A DNA stretch of 64,000 nucleotides from Pomphorhynchus laevis (GCA_012934845.2 WNNJ02001885.1:35736-99735), one strand, 5' to 3'; shown: positions 1 to 12,046, counted from the stretch's first letter. A program made the numbers and translations. The notes: generated from the letters alone by a model not told the origin.

Positions 1-22
1 GCAATCACAACCTAGCGAAGTG

Positions 23-361
23 GTAAGAAATCTGAATTTTTACCTATCTTTTATAACTAAATAATCTATTACAGTAATCTATAATTATGCTTTCGTATTT
101 TATACTATATATAATTATAGTATAATTTAATATAATTTACAATTTTATAATTTATAATTTTATATAATTTATATTTATAAAATGTATATTTATGAAACCT
201 GATAATCTATTAAAATAATCTATTATTTTGCTTTCGGTAATTAAAATTACGGTTTATGATTGTCAAATTACAATTCATATAAAATAAATGTGCAAACTTT
301 ATTTTATACGAATAACATTTATTTTATTATGAACAAACTTTATTTTTACTTTATTTTACAG
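23..361 (+). other. Probable intron (or outron) in front of the CAP-H coding exon
   Basis: A donor-like GTAAG begins at base 23 and a pyrimidine-rich acceptor ending in TTTTACAG stops at base 361, one base before the ATG of the CAP-H reading frame. Bases 1-22 would then be the end of an upstream exon, probably 5' UTR. The interval is over 80% A+T and has no coding look. An acceptor touching the start codon is also what a trans-splice site looks like in animals that use spliced leaders; the sequence cannot separate the two. Confidence 0.5.
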
Positions 362-3300
362 ATGAAGCGTGTATCGCTTTTGAATCAATCGTCCTATGTT
401 GGTAAACAACATGCGGTAAGCTCAACTCCTATTAGCAAATCGTCGATGGTAGATCATCAGTTTTACACACCGACAGATCTACGTGATAATAACCCTAGCG
501 AACACCTATCAGCTGTAATAAACGCTAGCCATAAATCTGCCGAAAGTATATCCAATATCGAAAATTCACCTCAAGTTTCTTCAGTCGATTGTTCATCAAA
601 AGTATCTGTGAACCCTCAGGATCTCACAACGGTATACCAAGCCATGCTGAACAAAAACACGAATAATACGATTAATGTGAAAAACGCTTTTGAAAACGAG
701 TTTATTGATATAATGGACGACCTAATGCGAAAGCGCATTCAGCGTTCTCAAGGCTTACACGAATTTGAAATGAACGTTGATTGCTCGTTAACTAACCAAT
801 CAGGAAAAGATACTACAGTTAAACATTACGATAGAAAATTATACGAACGGTTAAGGGAACCTATAGGGATAAACTTAAGAAGAAGAGCTCCGTACGTGCA
901 TGGAGTCCCTCAGCAGCATCAGTCGTTAGGAAACGGAGGACAGGATGTCGCAAGTAGGAATTTTGCTCAAGGCAACGATCATGCCGTCGCTACCTTACCC
1001 GTTGATAATAAAGTTATAAGCAGTACACGTGAGCATTTCAAAGATGCAAGTGTTACAATTGACGTTGGTGGTAAGATATATGCCACTAGGGTCGAGTGTC
1101 TATTCTCTGATACCGTTTCTGTACTCACAAATGTTGACAAAAATGTGGAAAATGTTGATAGCAAAGCGAGTAAGGCAATTTCAGAAAAATCAAAGCATAG
1201 TGGTGGAATTGATGCGGAAGAATCTACTACACACCAGGTAACATCAGTACAAATTGATGAACAAGTGGGAACTTCAAATCCAAATGAAAGGACAGTGACT
1301 AAAGATGGATTTGAAGCAAACAATCATGAGAACGACTCATTCGATCAAACATTAATTGCTAAAAATGGTGATGCTGCAGATTACGATATTAATGACGGTA
1401 AGAATTGTCTGCTGTCTAATGATTTAAATACATCGAAAGGGTATAGTCATTGTTCTAACAATTCATGTATTGGTTCATCTTTACATAAGAAGAATTTACA
1501 GTCTCGAAAAGGGAGGATAGTTGCAGATAAATCGAGACGGTTTCAAATCCTTATGAACAAACTCGAAAAGATCAAGGCAAATGCCACAGACTTAAATGTT
1601 TCTAAACTTGAAAGTGATGAACATATATATAAAGCAGGTGAAGATGATGAAAATGACGAAAATATAGACGACTACTTTGTCGATCCTATTTCACTTGCAT
1701 ACCTAGCTAATGACTTTGACTGTTGTGAAGATCCCGTTGATATTGTATTAGACAACTATTTTAACGCTCTTTCCAAACTAAATAGCGATGCAATTAAACC
1801 TATGCAGGAGGTTAATATCGTCGGATTAAGGCTATTTGATCTTGATGGAGGATTTCCATCCATACTCAAAGACAAGCAAGAATTACAAAAAAGATTGAAG
1901 GACCTTAATTCGACGCTACAACCTGCTAATAAATCATTAATTGACGGTACATCTTTAATGAATTTGAACAAAGATCAAATTGCATTTGAAAATGACTGTG
2001 TTGCTGGTTCAGGGAGTATAGAACAAGTGAATTCGGCATTATTAGCAACAGCTATGGACAATGACGACCACAGCGATGATGAAAACTATCGCGATGATGT
2101 ACAAGCAGCACCAGTAAACCCAACTGATCAAGTAGCGGGTAATGATCAAGTTGACATAATAGAAATTCCAGAAGAATATCTCCAAGGAGATATATGTTTA
2201 TCGAAACTTCTAATGCCTAATTGTAATGATCAGGCCGGCGAACAAGTTTGTAGGCTTCAAAGTAATTCCTTGTCTGTTGCCACAATTTTTACAGCTAAGT
2301 CGTTAGATTCTGAGACAAAAAATTCTGTCACTGAGAAGGATAACAAATCAAGAAAATTAAAAAAGATGCCATTATCGTCAACGAATGTTTCCAAGTTAAA
2401 AAAAATTGATTTTATCAAGCAACCTAAGTTGAAATATAAAATTGGTGAGACGCAGGAGCTTAGAATTCCTAATCGACGTATTGGAATCATTGCAAATGTT
2501 GAAAGCTTACCCGATCTTTCAAACTTAAACAAAGAATCGAAATATTTGTCGGATATTGAAGACATCTTGTCTGATGTTGAATTAGATGTTAATTTCAAGG
2601 TAGAAATAACGGTAGCGACGATTAGATTATGTTGTCGCAGTCTAGTAATGTCAGAAAATAAGCGTATATTAATTGATAGTTATAAACAAATTTCCTATAC
2701 CGGTAAATTCAATGTGTCGGACAACGGGAATGTAGATTGTCTAAGCGGTATTGATGAAATTGAACGTCCTGAAAATGAACGTCCTGAAAGTGAACGTCCT
2801 GAAAGTGAACGCCCTGAAAGTGAATATAGTTTTGTCGAATACAATGAAGTTGTCGAAGCAGCATTTGATACAGAATTGTTTGATCCCGCTTCTGATTCTG
2901 ACGTTAGTGGCAGTGAAGGTCAGGCAGATAATCAGGCATGCGGAGAACAGATTGGTGACAATCCTGCCATTCAGCCCGGTGATAGCGTTGATTGTAATAA
3001 TCGAAACGATCTCGACAATGAGCAATGGCTCAGCCGGAGAGGGAAACGATTAAAAGCCCGTCGTATGTCACAAATGCACGGTGCCGAAAACGGTAATAAA
3101 AATTCGAGTGTGAAGAAAAAGGAAAGGAAGAAACTTCGTCCAAAGCATGTTAACATGCGAGTGCTGAAAAGACGTGTTGAAGGCTGGTTGGATCAATTAG
3201 AGCATAACGGTGAAACAAGACAAGTGTGCTTTTCTAATTTAATATCCAAATTACAGGTATGCTTACATTCTCAGCGTGAACAGGATCTTATTACTCCGTC

Positions 3301-3412
3301 CGTTGTGCTGACCGTGCTGATGGTGATCGCCTGTGGTAGAAGTAATTGGCAAATTACTACAACTACGGATGATTTAAAAATCACTTTTATGCGATATACC
3401 GAATTCGAGTAA
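362..3412 (+). CDS. NCAPH: Condensin complex subunit 2 (CAP-H / Barren kleisin)
   Basis: Kleisin subunit of condensin I, which bridges the SMC2-SMC4 heads and drives mitotic chromosome compaction. The frame is one uninterrupted exon of 1016 codons starting at the ATG directly after a splice acceptor. Three CAP-H blocks are recognisable in order: residues about 88-122, with NTINVKNAFENEFIDIMDDL matching the conserved NKI-TKNAFGLHLIDFM segment; residues about 229-258, with VGGKIYATRVECLFSDTVSV matching the KIYA-RVDAVHADVYRV segment; and the C-terminal winged-helix region from about 928, where HVNMRVLKRRVEGWL is followed by a helix resembling the LSIPLAFACLLHLANE segment. A weaker middle match (FVDPISLAYLANDFD, about 441) corresponds to the EIDPMFQKTAASFDE region. 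It is longer than human CAP-H (about 740 aa) through acidic, low-complexity inserts, including four pentapeptide repeats (ERPES/ERPEN) near 800-821. CAP-H2 is less likely because the matches follow CAP-H. Confidence 0.87.
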   Translation: MKRVSLLNQSSYVGKQHAVSSTPISKSSMVDHQFYTPTDLRDNNPSEHLSAVINASHKSAESISNIENSPQVSSVDCSSKVSVNPQDLTTVYQAMLNKNTNNTINVKNAFENEFIDIMDDLMRKRIQRSQGLHEFEMNVDCSLTNQSGKDTTVKHYDRKLYERLREPIGINLRRRAPYVHGVPQQHQSLGNGGQDVASRNFAQGNDHAVATLPVDNKVISSTREHFKDASVTIDVGGKIYATRVECLFSDTVSVLTNVDKNVENVDSKASKAISEKSKHSGGIDAEESTTHQVTSVQIDEQVGTSNPNERTVTKDGFEANNHENDSFDQTLIAKNGDAADYDINDGKNCLLSNDLNTSKGYSHCSNNSCIGSSLHKKNLQSRKGRIVADKSRRFQILMNKLEKIKANATDLNVSKLESDEHIYKAGEDDENDENIDDYFVDPISLAYLANDFDCCEDPVDIVLDNYFNALSKLNSDAIKPMQEVNIVGLRLFDLDGGFPSILKDKQELQKRLKDLNSTLQPANKSLIDGTSLMNLNKDQIAFENDCVAGSGSIEQVNSALLATAMDNDDHSDDENYRDDVQAAPVNPTDQVAGNDQVDIIEIPEEYLQGDICLSKLLMPNCNDQAGEQVCRLQSNSLSVATIFTAKSLDSETKNSVTEKDNKSRKLKKMPLSSTNVSKLKKIDFIKQPKLKYKIGETQELRIPNRRIGIIANVESLPDLSNLNKESKYLSDIEDILSDVELDVNFKVEITVATIRLCCRSLVMSENKRILIDSYKQISYTGKFNVSDNGNVDCLSGIDEIERPENERPESERPESERPESEYSFVEYNEVVEAAFDTELFDPASDSDVSGSEGQADNQACGEQIGDNPAIQPGDSVDCNNRNDLDNEQWLSRRGKRLKARRMSQMHGAENGNKNSSVKKKERKKLRPKHVNMRVLKRRVEGWLDQLEHNGETRQVCFSNLISKLQVCLHSQREQDLITPSVVLTVLMVIACGRSNWQITTTTDDLKITFMRYTEFE

Positions 3413-3546
3413 TGTTATGCTGCGAGCTATCATCTTCAATGCTATCACGAGTCACCTATTTGTAAAGCCACATTGCTGTTTATGCTGCTTCGATGTTACG
3501 TGTTTTAAATATCTAGCGTGTATAGTATCAATTGAAACATGTATGT

Positions 3547-3552
3547 AATAAA
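3547..3552 (+). terminator. Candidate polyadenylation signal for CAP-H
   Basis: AATAAA occurs 135 bases after the CAP-H stop codon, followed by a T-rich stretch. It is the first canonical hexamer downstream. In DNA this AT-rich such hexamers are frequent, so position is the main support. Confidence 0.4.
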
Positions 3553-3854
3553 CTGAAAATATTTGTACAATATTTCCTTAAACAAAAATTATCGGTTTTG
3601 TTGTAAACCGGATCGATAAGAGACGAATTTGTATAAACACGTGTCTGAATTTGTTTTTAAATTGTTGTTAACAATTTCGAACAATGACAAATTGATGTTT
3701 TTTTTTCTAGTTCTTATTAAATTATGACGTTAAATTCTGTTAAATTTTTAATAATTAAAAAATATTTACCTTCTCAATTAATCATTAATAAAAAAAAATA
3801 TTTTTATTTTTATTTTCACTCTCCTTCTCAATTAATCATTAATAAAAAATATAT

Positions 3855-4645
3855 CGTATTTCTATTTTGATGTTTAAAATTCCACTAAATTTGATATCAT
3901 TAAGGGTTTTTAAACCATATTCTATTGATTGAATAAGAGAGGGTAATTTTTTATGAAAGCAGTCAACTATCGAAAATTTGAATACTTTTTAAACTCAATC
4001 GTTAAACTCAATCAGAGAGCAGAAATTATGCTACTATGAAGGAAACATGGATGCACTCTTGATAAATTTGTACTAAAAATGTGTACTATAAAGAGACGAG
4101 GAATCAACTCTATAAACAGCGTACTGGGTAGTAACATCCTATGAACGTTACTTCGTACATCATTCAAACGTCATTGACATTGTGGATGTAAAATATAAAC
4201 AGTTTGATTGGAACTAACTAAATTTATTAATGATATTGTTTTAGTAGATTGTAAGCGTGTAAATTAAGTAGATAAAAAGTGGATCAATAATGGCCAAAAC
4301 TTATTTAGTCATTTACACCCGAAAGAAGATAGGTAAGCATCGATTTTTTACTTAAAATTGCACTACCTCAGCTGATTTTTTTGTGAAAAGCAATTGAATG
4401 CAAGATGAAAAAGTTATGGTATTTTCGTAAAACTTGTGCTGGCCCATATCTCGTCCAACATGTTCGATTCGGGAAAAATGAAAAAGATATCATATTTATA
4501 TTTTGATGTTTAAAAGTCCCACTAAATTTGATATCATTAAGGGGTTTTGAATTCATATTCTATTGATTGAACACGATAGGGTATTTTTTCTTATGATAGC
4601 AGTCTATTATCGAGAATTTGAATACTTTTTAAACTCAATCGTTAA
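3855..4645. repeat. 150-bp direct repeat flanking about 490 bp
   Basis: Bases 3855-4005 and 4492-4645 are near-identical direct copies, both running from a TATTTTGATGTTTAAAA segment through CTATTGATTGAA to TTTAAACTCAATCGTTAA. The 490 bp between them show no reading frame or other repeat I recognise. Just before the first copy a shorter unit containing TTCTCAATTAATCATTAATA is also present twice (3772-3850). The arrangement could be an old tandem duplication or two insertions of one short element. The remainder of 3413-5530 is AT-rich spacer with no gene that I can see. Confidence 0.6.
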
Positions 4646-5540
4646 TATTATTTTACGATTTGTTTTGTTAAAATATAACTCTTAATAATTACGGTAGTAT
4701 GCATTTCCCCAAAAAAGTGTCTAGTAGAAACTAATGATCTTATATCTTCCATATATCGATGGATGTAAAATTGATAATTTACCGCATCAGCTGCTACTTT
4801 TGTTAATTATTGGCCGAATAATTATATTACTTTTCTCTGTAAAAGAGGATTTACAATCTTTATGACTATAAAATATTTTGTAAATTTAATTGAAATCATT
4901 TCTGATTTCAAATTAAATCACCGTTGTTAGGAAAGGGTGCAACCTTAAATTTGAAAACCTACCTATTTTCCCTAATGATTACTATTATCAAATAATCATC
5001 TATACTTTGTTTCCTAACTTTAAGTTGATATACTGCATAGGTATATCAACTTAAAAATGCAATCATTAAATAAAGATATGATAAAATTAATAAAGTATAG
5101 ATAGGTAATATTTTAGATTAATTTTTCTTTGTCTCTATTGTTGATATATCCTTCTTTTGTATATATACGTAATATATGCGTAATAAATAATTAAAAGATT
5201 AATTATAATTTAAAATTATTATAATTTTTAAAATAGGAGTGTAATATAATCTTTACTTTTAAAATAAGGATTATAATTTTTTTTCAAAATATAATCATCT
5301 GAATTGTAAATAAATTTAATATTTATCTACAATATTTAATATTTATTGATAAATAAAATATTTATCGAAACTCGCATTTATACTTAAAAATAATCAACTT
5401 AAATATTTGATATGCTGAATTGCTACAAAAATGTTTAATGCGTAGGGAATGCTAAAAGTTTCGTGGTGTTTTCTTACGAAAACATGTAGGTATTGAGTTG
5501 AATCGTATATTGTGTTTTCACATCTTTGGTTAAAACACCT

Positions 5541-7281
5541 TTATGGGTTTCATATTCTTTGCATTTGAAGATGTGGAGCGAGTTCAAACAGTATTTTACT
5601 CATAACTAAGTAAACGTGCTTGCAACGAACCTATACTTCGAAAGTCAACCTTGCATCTGCACAATATTTGGTTGCAATTGTTTCTCTTAGATTTCATTCG
5701 CCTGCTGATAATTGATGTAGAGTTTGATTATATTTTTTTATATATCACACGTACAAAAAATGATACATCTGATCATTACATCTGATCATTTATCATTCAT
5801 CAACGGGCATAAATAAAATAATAAATTTTTATTCTCACAAGCTTCATAAACAGATTCGTATACAAATCTGAGTACGAATATCATCCCGTCATTTGACTTT
5901 CGAGACAAAATCTAGTTTTCACATTGCTAAATTGCTAGCTAATTAATAGCAATTGCAATTTAGAAAATAGTACGTGCGAACTTACTAATAGTCATTAATA
6001 AAATTAATAGTTAACATTCTTCCAGATCAAAATTAATCACAAGTCCAAAACACAGTGGAAGGCCCTGAGTCATTAAATCTTCATAATATAGATGTGATCA
6101 ACACATCATTAAAAGAATATTTAATAAAAGTAAACAAATTCTATTACATATTCGGTTAAACAGTATTTATGGGTTTCATATTCTTTGCATTTGAAGATGT
6201 GAAGCGAGTTCAAACAGTATTTTACTCATAACTAAGTAAACGTGCTTGCAACGAACCTATACTTCGAAAGTCAACCTTGCATCTGCACAATATTTGGTTG
6301 CAATTGTTTCTCTTAGATTTCATTCGCCTGCTGATAATTGATGTAGAGTTTGATTATATTTTTTTATATATCACACGTACAAAAAATGATACATCTGATC
6401 ATTACATCTGATCATTTATCATTCATCAACGGGCATAAATAAAATAATCAATTTTTATTTTTACAAGCTTCATAAACAGATTCGTATACAAATCTGAGTA
6501 CGAATATCATCCCGTCATTTGACTTTCGAGACAAAATCTAGTTTTCACATTGCTAAATTGCTAGCTAATTAATAGCAATTGCAATTTAGAAAATAGTACG
6601 TGCGAACTTACTAATAGTCATTAATAAAATTAATAGTTAACATTCTTCCAGATCAAAATTAATCACAAGTCCAAAACACAGTGGAAGGCCCTGAGTCATT
6701 AAATCTTCATAATATAGATGTGATCAACGCATCATTAAAAGAATATTTAATAAAAGTAAACAAATTCTATTACATATTCGGTTAAACAGTATTTATGGGT
6801 TTCATATTCTTTGCATTTGAAGATGTGAAGCGAGTTCAAACAGTATTTTACTCATAACTAAGTAAACGTGCTTACAACGAACCTATACTTCGAAAGTCAA
6901 GCTTGTATATGCACAACATTTGCCTGCAATTGTTTCTCGTAGATTTCATTCGCCTGCTGTTAATTGATTTTATTTCTTAGCTTAAATAATGATATATCTA
7001 AATGATATATCATACGAACTGTAAAAAATATACATCTGATCATTTATCATATATGAAACATCAACGGGCATTAATAAAATAATAATAAACTATGATTTTA
7101 CAAGCTTCATATACAGAATTGTATACAAATCAAGTAAGAATATTATTCCTTTACTTTTAAGACAAAATCTAGTTTCCACATTGCTAAATTGATAGCTAAT
7201 TAATAGCAATTGCAATTTAGAAAATAGTAAGTAAAATAGTAAGTATAAAATTAAGAGTTAACATTCTTCCAGATCAAAATC
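5541..7281 (+). repeat. 626-bp tandem repeat, about 2.8 copies
   Basis: A unit starting TTATGGGTTTCATATTC recurs at 5541, 6167 and 6793, giving a period of exactly 626 bp. The first two copies are almost identical; the third diverges and is shortened at the point where the foldback element begins. A further partial copy lies on the other side of that element (10537-10945). Each unit contains a doubled TACATCTGATCATT and a palindromic TTAATAGCAATTGCAATT stretch. No open frame of note. It behaves like a local satellite. Confidence 0.85.
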
Positions 7282-10200
7282 AAAAATTAAACAAATCGAG
7301 AGAAGTCAATATATAATTATATTCTTCACTAGTCGGTTTGATGTTATCCTCGTGTGGTTGTTTGAATCCTATTAGCATCACTGTACACTACAATCAGCGT
7401 AGGTGGACCTCATCAGCAGTGAGCCCACGCCTACATTTCGTGTTTCGGTCCTTTTACTGCTTCTGCTGATTCCTTGTCGCCGAAATGCTGGTTGATATTT
7501 GGCTTATATACAAAATAACACAATAAATGTGTTCTATATTTGGTGTGGGTGGTAACTAATATTCGCAATTCGAATCCACCACACACCGATTATTTTATTC
7601 CGTTCTCATACGAAATGTTCACTGGACAGTAAACCGTAAGCTGTCTTTATACTATTGTGAATATTGCATACACGAGCCGTTATTCTTAACTGGTCGGTTT
7701 GATATTATTCTCGTGTTGTTGTTTGGATCCTATCAGCATCACTGTACACTACAATCAGCGTGGGTGGACCTCATCAGCAGTGAGCCCACGCCTACATTTC
7801 GTGTTTCGGTCCTTTTACTGCTTCTGCTGATTCCTTGTCGCCGAAATGCTGGTTGATATTTGGCTTATATACCAAATTACACAATTAATGTGTTCTATAT
7901 TTGGTGTAGGCGGTAACTAATATTCGCATTTCGAATCCACCACACCGATTTTTTTATTCTCTTCTTATACGAAATATTCACTGGACAGGAAACGTTAAAT
8001 TGTCTTTTTTACTATTGTGAATATTGCTTACACGAGCCACTATTCTTCATTGGTCGCTTTGATATTATCGTCGTGTGGTTATTTGAATCCTATCAGCATC
8101 ACTGTACACTACAATCGGCATGGGTGGACCTCATCAGCAGTGAGCCCACGCCTACATTTCGTGTTACGGTTTTTTTACTGCTTCTGCTCATTCCTTGTCG
8201 CCGAAATGCTGGTTTATATTTGGCTTATATACCAAATTACACAATTAATGTGTTCTATATTTGGTGTGGGCGGTAACTAATCGCATTTCGAATCCACCAC
8301 ACACCGATTTTTTTATTCTCTTCTTATACGAAATGTTCACTGGACAGGAAACGGTAAATTGTCTTTTTTACTTTTGTGAATATTGCTTACACGAGCCACT
8401 ATTCTTCATTGGTCGCTTTGATATTATCCTCGTGTGGTTGTTTGAATCCTATCAGCATCACTGTACACTACAATCAGCGTGGGTGGACCTCATCAGCAGT
8501 TAGGATAATATCAAACCACCCAGCGAAGAATAGCGGCTCGTGTATGCAATATTCACAAAAGTAAAAAAGACAGCTTACGGTTTACTGTCCAGTGAACATT
8601 TCGTATAAAAACGGAATAAAAAATCGGTATGTGGTGAATTCGAATTGCGAATATTAGTTACCGCCCACACCAAATATAGAACACATTAATTGTGTAATTT
8701 GGTATATAAGCCAAATATAAACCAGCATTTCGGCGACAAGGAATGAGCAGAAGCAGTAAAAAACCGTAACAAAAAATGTAGGCGCGGGCTCACTGCTGAT
8801 GAGGTCCACCCACGCTGATTGTAGTGTACAGTGATGCTAATAGGATTCAAGCAACCACACGAGGATAATATCAAACCGACCAGGGAAGAATAGCGGCTCG
8901 TGTATGCAATATTCACAATAGTAAAAAGGACAGCTTACGGTTTATGAAATGTCCAGTGAACATTTCGTATAAAAAATGGAAATGTCCAGCGAAGTGTCCA
9001 GTGAACATTTCGTATAAAAACGGAATAAAAAAACGGTGTGTGGTGGATTCGAATTGCGAATATTAGTTACCGCCCACACCAAATCTAGAACACATTAATT
9101 GTGTAATTTGGTATATAAGCCAAATATAAACCAGCATTTCGGAGACAAGAAATCAGCAGAAGCAGTAAAAGAACCGAAACACGAAATGAAGGCGTGGCTC
9201 ACTGCTGATGAGGTACACCCACGCTGATTGCAGTGTACAGTGATGCTGATAGGATTCAAATAACCACACGAGGATAATATCAAACCGACCAGTGAAGAAT
9301 AGCGGCTCGTGTATGCAATATTCACAATAGTAAAATAGACAACTTACGGTTTACTGTCCAGTAAACATTTCGTATAAGAACGGAATAAAAAAATCGGTGT
9401 GTGGTGGATTCGAATTGCGAATATTAGTTACCGCCTACACCAAATATAGAACACATTAATTGTGTAATTTGGTATATAAGCCAAATATCAACCAGCATTT
9501 CGGCGACAAGGAATCAGCAGAAGCAGTAAAAGGACCGAAACACGAAATGTAGGCGTGGGCTCACTGTTGATGAGGTCCACCCACGCTGATTGTAGTGTAC
9601 AGTGATGCTGATAGGATTCAAATAACCACACGAGGATAATATCAAACCGACCAGTTAAGAAAAGCGGCTCGTGTACGCAATATATTCACAATAGTAAAAA
9701 GACAGCTTACGGTTTACTGTCCAGTGAACATTTCGTATAAAAACGGAATAAAAAATCGGTGGGTGGTGGTTCGAATTGCGAATATTATTTACCGCCTACA
9801 CCAAATATAGAACACATTTATTGTGTAATTTGGTATATAAGCCAAATATCAACCAGCATTTCGGCGACAAGGAATCAGCAGAAGCAGTAAAAGGACCGAA
9901 ACACGAAATGTAGGCGTGGGCTCACTGTTGATGAGGTCCACCCACGCTGATTGTAGTGTACAGTGATGCTGATAGGAATCAAACAACCACACGAGGATAA
10001 TATCAAACCGACCAGTTAAGAAAAGCGGCTCGTGTATGCAATATATTCACAATAGTAAAAAGACAGCTTACGGTTTACTGTCCAGTGAACATTTCGTATA
10101 AGAACGGAATAGAAAAATCGGTGTGTAGTGGTTTTAAATTGCGAATATTAGTTACCGCCCACACCAAATATAGAACACATTAATTGTGTAATTTGTTTTA

Positions 10201-10507
10201 TAAGCCAAATATAAACCAGCATCTTGGCGACAAGGAATGAGCAGAAGCAGTAAAAGGACCGAAACACGAAATGAAGGTGTGCGCTTACTGCTGATAAGGT
10301 CTACCCACGCCTTTTGTAGTGTACAGTGATGCTGATAGGATTCAAACAACCACACGAGGATAATATCAAACCGACCAGTGAAGAATAGCGGCTCGTGTAT
10401 GCAATATTCACAATAATAAAATTTTATTGTTACAAATTTTCGATCAATACTGCGAAATTTGTAGCAATAATATTTTACATCTACTTCTCTCGATTTGTTT
10501 AATTTTT
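7282..10507. mobile_element. Foldback-type element: two opposed arms of about 360-bp tandem units
   Basis: The ends are a 25-bp inverted repeat (7282-7306 and 10483-10507, outer bases AAAAATTAAAC). Inside, a unit of about 360 bp is repeated head to tail in plus orientation (anchors near 7332, 7691, 8051, 8410) and then, after a sharp switch at about 8500, in minus orientation (anchors near 8872, 9283, 9640, 10003, 10370). One minus unit carries an extra short duplication near 8950-9005. The unit is moderately GC-rich compared with its flanks and full of short hairpins, for example a GGTGTG/CCACACC stem enclosing ATTCG/CGAAT, and an ACACA/TGTGT stem. Short frames in the units are shared repeat sequence, not genes. 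Long inverted arms made of direct subrepeats are the hallmark of foldback (FB-like) transposons; unequal arm lengths also fit. No transposase is present, so it is non-autonomous. Confidence 0.72.
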
Positions 10508-10536
10508 TAAAACAATGGAGTCTGCTTACACTGCCT

Positions 10537-10945
10537 TTTTTATATAGCACACGTACAAAAAATGATACATCTGATCATTCATCTGATCATTTATCATTCA
10601 TCAACGGGCATAAATAAAATAATAAATTTTTATTCTCACAAGCTTCATAAACAGATTCGTATACAAATCTGAGTACGAATATCATCCCGTCATTTGACTT
10701 TCGAGACAAAATCTAGTTTTCACATTGCTAAATTGCTAGCTAATTAATAGCAATTGCAATTTAGAAAATAGTACGTGCGAACTTACTAATAGTCATTAAT
10801 AAAATTAATAGTTAATATTCTTCCAGATCAAAATTAATCACAAGTCCAAAACACAGTGGAAGGCCCTGAGTCATTAAATCTTCATAATATAGATGTGATC
10901 AACGCATCATTAAAAGAATTTTTAATAAAAGTAAACAAATTTATT
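10537..10945 (+). repeat. Partial copy of the 626-bp repeat
   Basis: From TTTTTTATATAGCACACG onward this stretch matches the middle and end of the 626-bp unit seen at 5541-6792 with few differences. It lies directly beyond the right end of the foldback element, which indicates that the element sits inside the tandem array. 10946-11751 beyond it is AT-rich spacer without a visible gene. Confidence 0.8.
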
Positions 10946-11751
10946 ATTTAATCATTTATATTTAAATATTCAATTTAATTAAAATAAACTTTAATATTCT
11001 ATTAAATTTTGCATTTGGTTAAATTAACAAGCATTTGTAGTCAAAATTTCAAAAAATCTCATAACACGATTTCATATTTTTTCATATTTTATATATGGTT
11101 GTCTGAAATCTATTTGCTTTTATACAGGAAAAATACCCTTACTGAGAAGCCGTAACTATAGTAAAACGGCTTACATAACATTTATCATATTCGTTTCGAT
11201 TTTTTGCAGCCTATGATACAAATACAAAAATTATTTCTTTTATAAGAAACATAATTATAATTTAAATATCATTTAATTTAAACATCATTTTCTACTTTTA
11301 TCATTTAAATATAATTTTTACATAAGACTATCATGACATTTCGAATGTTTTTTTTCGCACAGTTTTTTTATCGAAATTCAAAATTATATTTTTAAATTTT
11401 ATGAAATGTATTTTAAACATTGATTTCATCGTTATTTTGAACATAAGTTATTGTCTATCCATAAGTTGCTATTTTTTCTATTGCTTAGCGAGCATTGATG
11501 CCTTCTGGTTTTCTTTGCAACTATCTCAAAACGTGATATGTTGATAAGATCGCATTTAAAGCCCAATCTTACTTACCCTAAGTAAATAGTGCAATTTCGA
11601 TGTTAAAACATTTTCTGTTAGCCAAAAATTTCTGTTCGCTATTGGTGTATACTAAATGTACTTTTTAGATTCGTAATTTTACTCAAAAATAACATAAAAA
11701 GTCGAGTGAATTTGCACATAACAATATGCGATTTTAAGCAACAAAATTGTA

Positions 11752-12046
11752 TCAACAAATTGTATTGCTCGACATGTTTTTATCTCGATGCTTGAAGAGA
11801 TGCGTCATCGACGTTACGGAAGTATCAGGACGGATTACTTTAGATCTGATAAACGAACTACTGAATAACTTGAATTTCATAAGCACTCTATCGTACGGTG
11901 CTAATGAGCGCAGGGGCTCCGGTAGCCAGGTCCATGAACGCATGCAGTTTGGTAAATATTTCGGTTTGTGCTTCATTAAGTAATTGATGGTGACGATCGT
12001 AATGATTCCAACTATCATGATAACTAAGGCCGATATCGAGTAAGCA
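11752..12046 (-). CDS. SLC34: SLC34 exon 11 (C terminus)
   Basis: Residues 561-658 and the TGA stop. A hydrophobic segment ([18 protein letters not shown]) is followed by [20 protein letters not shown], the family's cytoplasmic PRVLPKKLQNWNFLPLWMRS block. The tail ends SSNTIC, without the TRL-type PDZ ligand of vertebrate renal NaPi-IIa. Acceptor TTATTTAG. Confidence 0.93.

Noticed and set aside
4368-4556. 62-codon minus frame
   Set aside because: Falls in the 150-bp direct repeat and spacer; no supporting context.
7560-7600. tRNA-like T-arm TTCGAATCC with CCACCA
   Set aside because: No anticodon or acceptor stem of tRNA size around it; the complementarity belongs to the repeat's own hairpins.
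9532-9586. Functional type II hammerhead in the foldback unit
   Set aside because: The GAAAC and CTGATGAG strings are closed by a GGACC/GGTCC helix as type II would require, but no helix III ending in a U-H cleavage site and no helix I fit between them, so it is listed only as a permuted motif.
8017-10550. Several 60-130 codon frames on both strands
   Set aside because: They are the same translated repeat unit in different copies of the foldback element; none has gene-like context.
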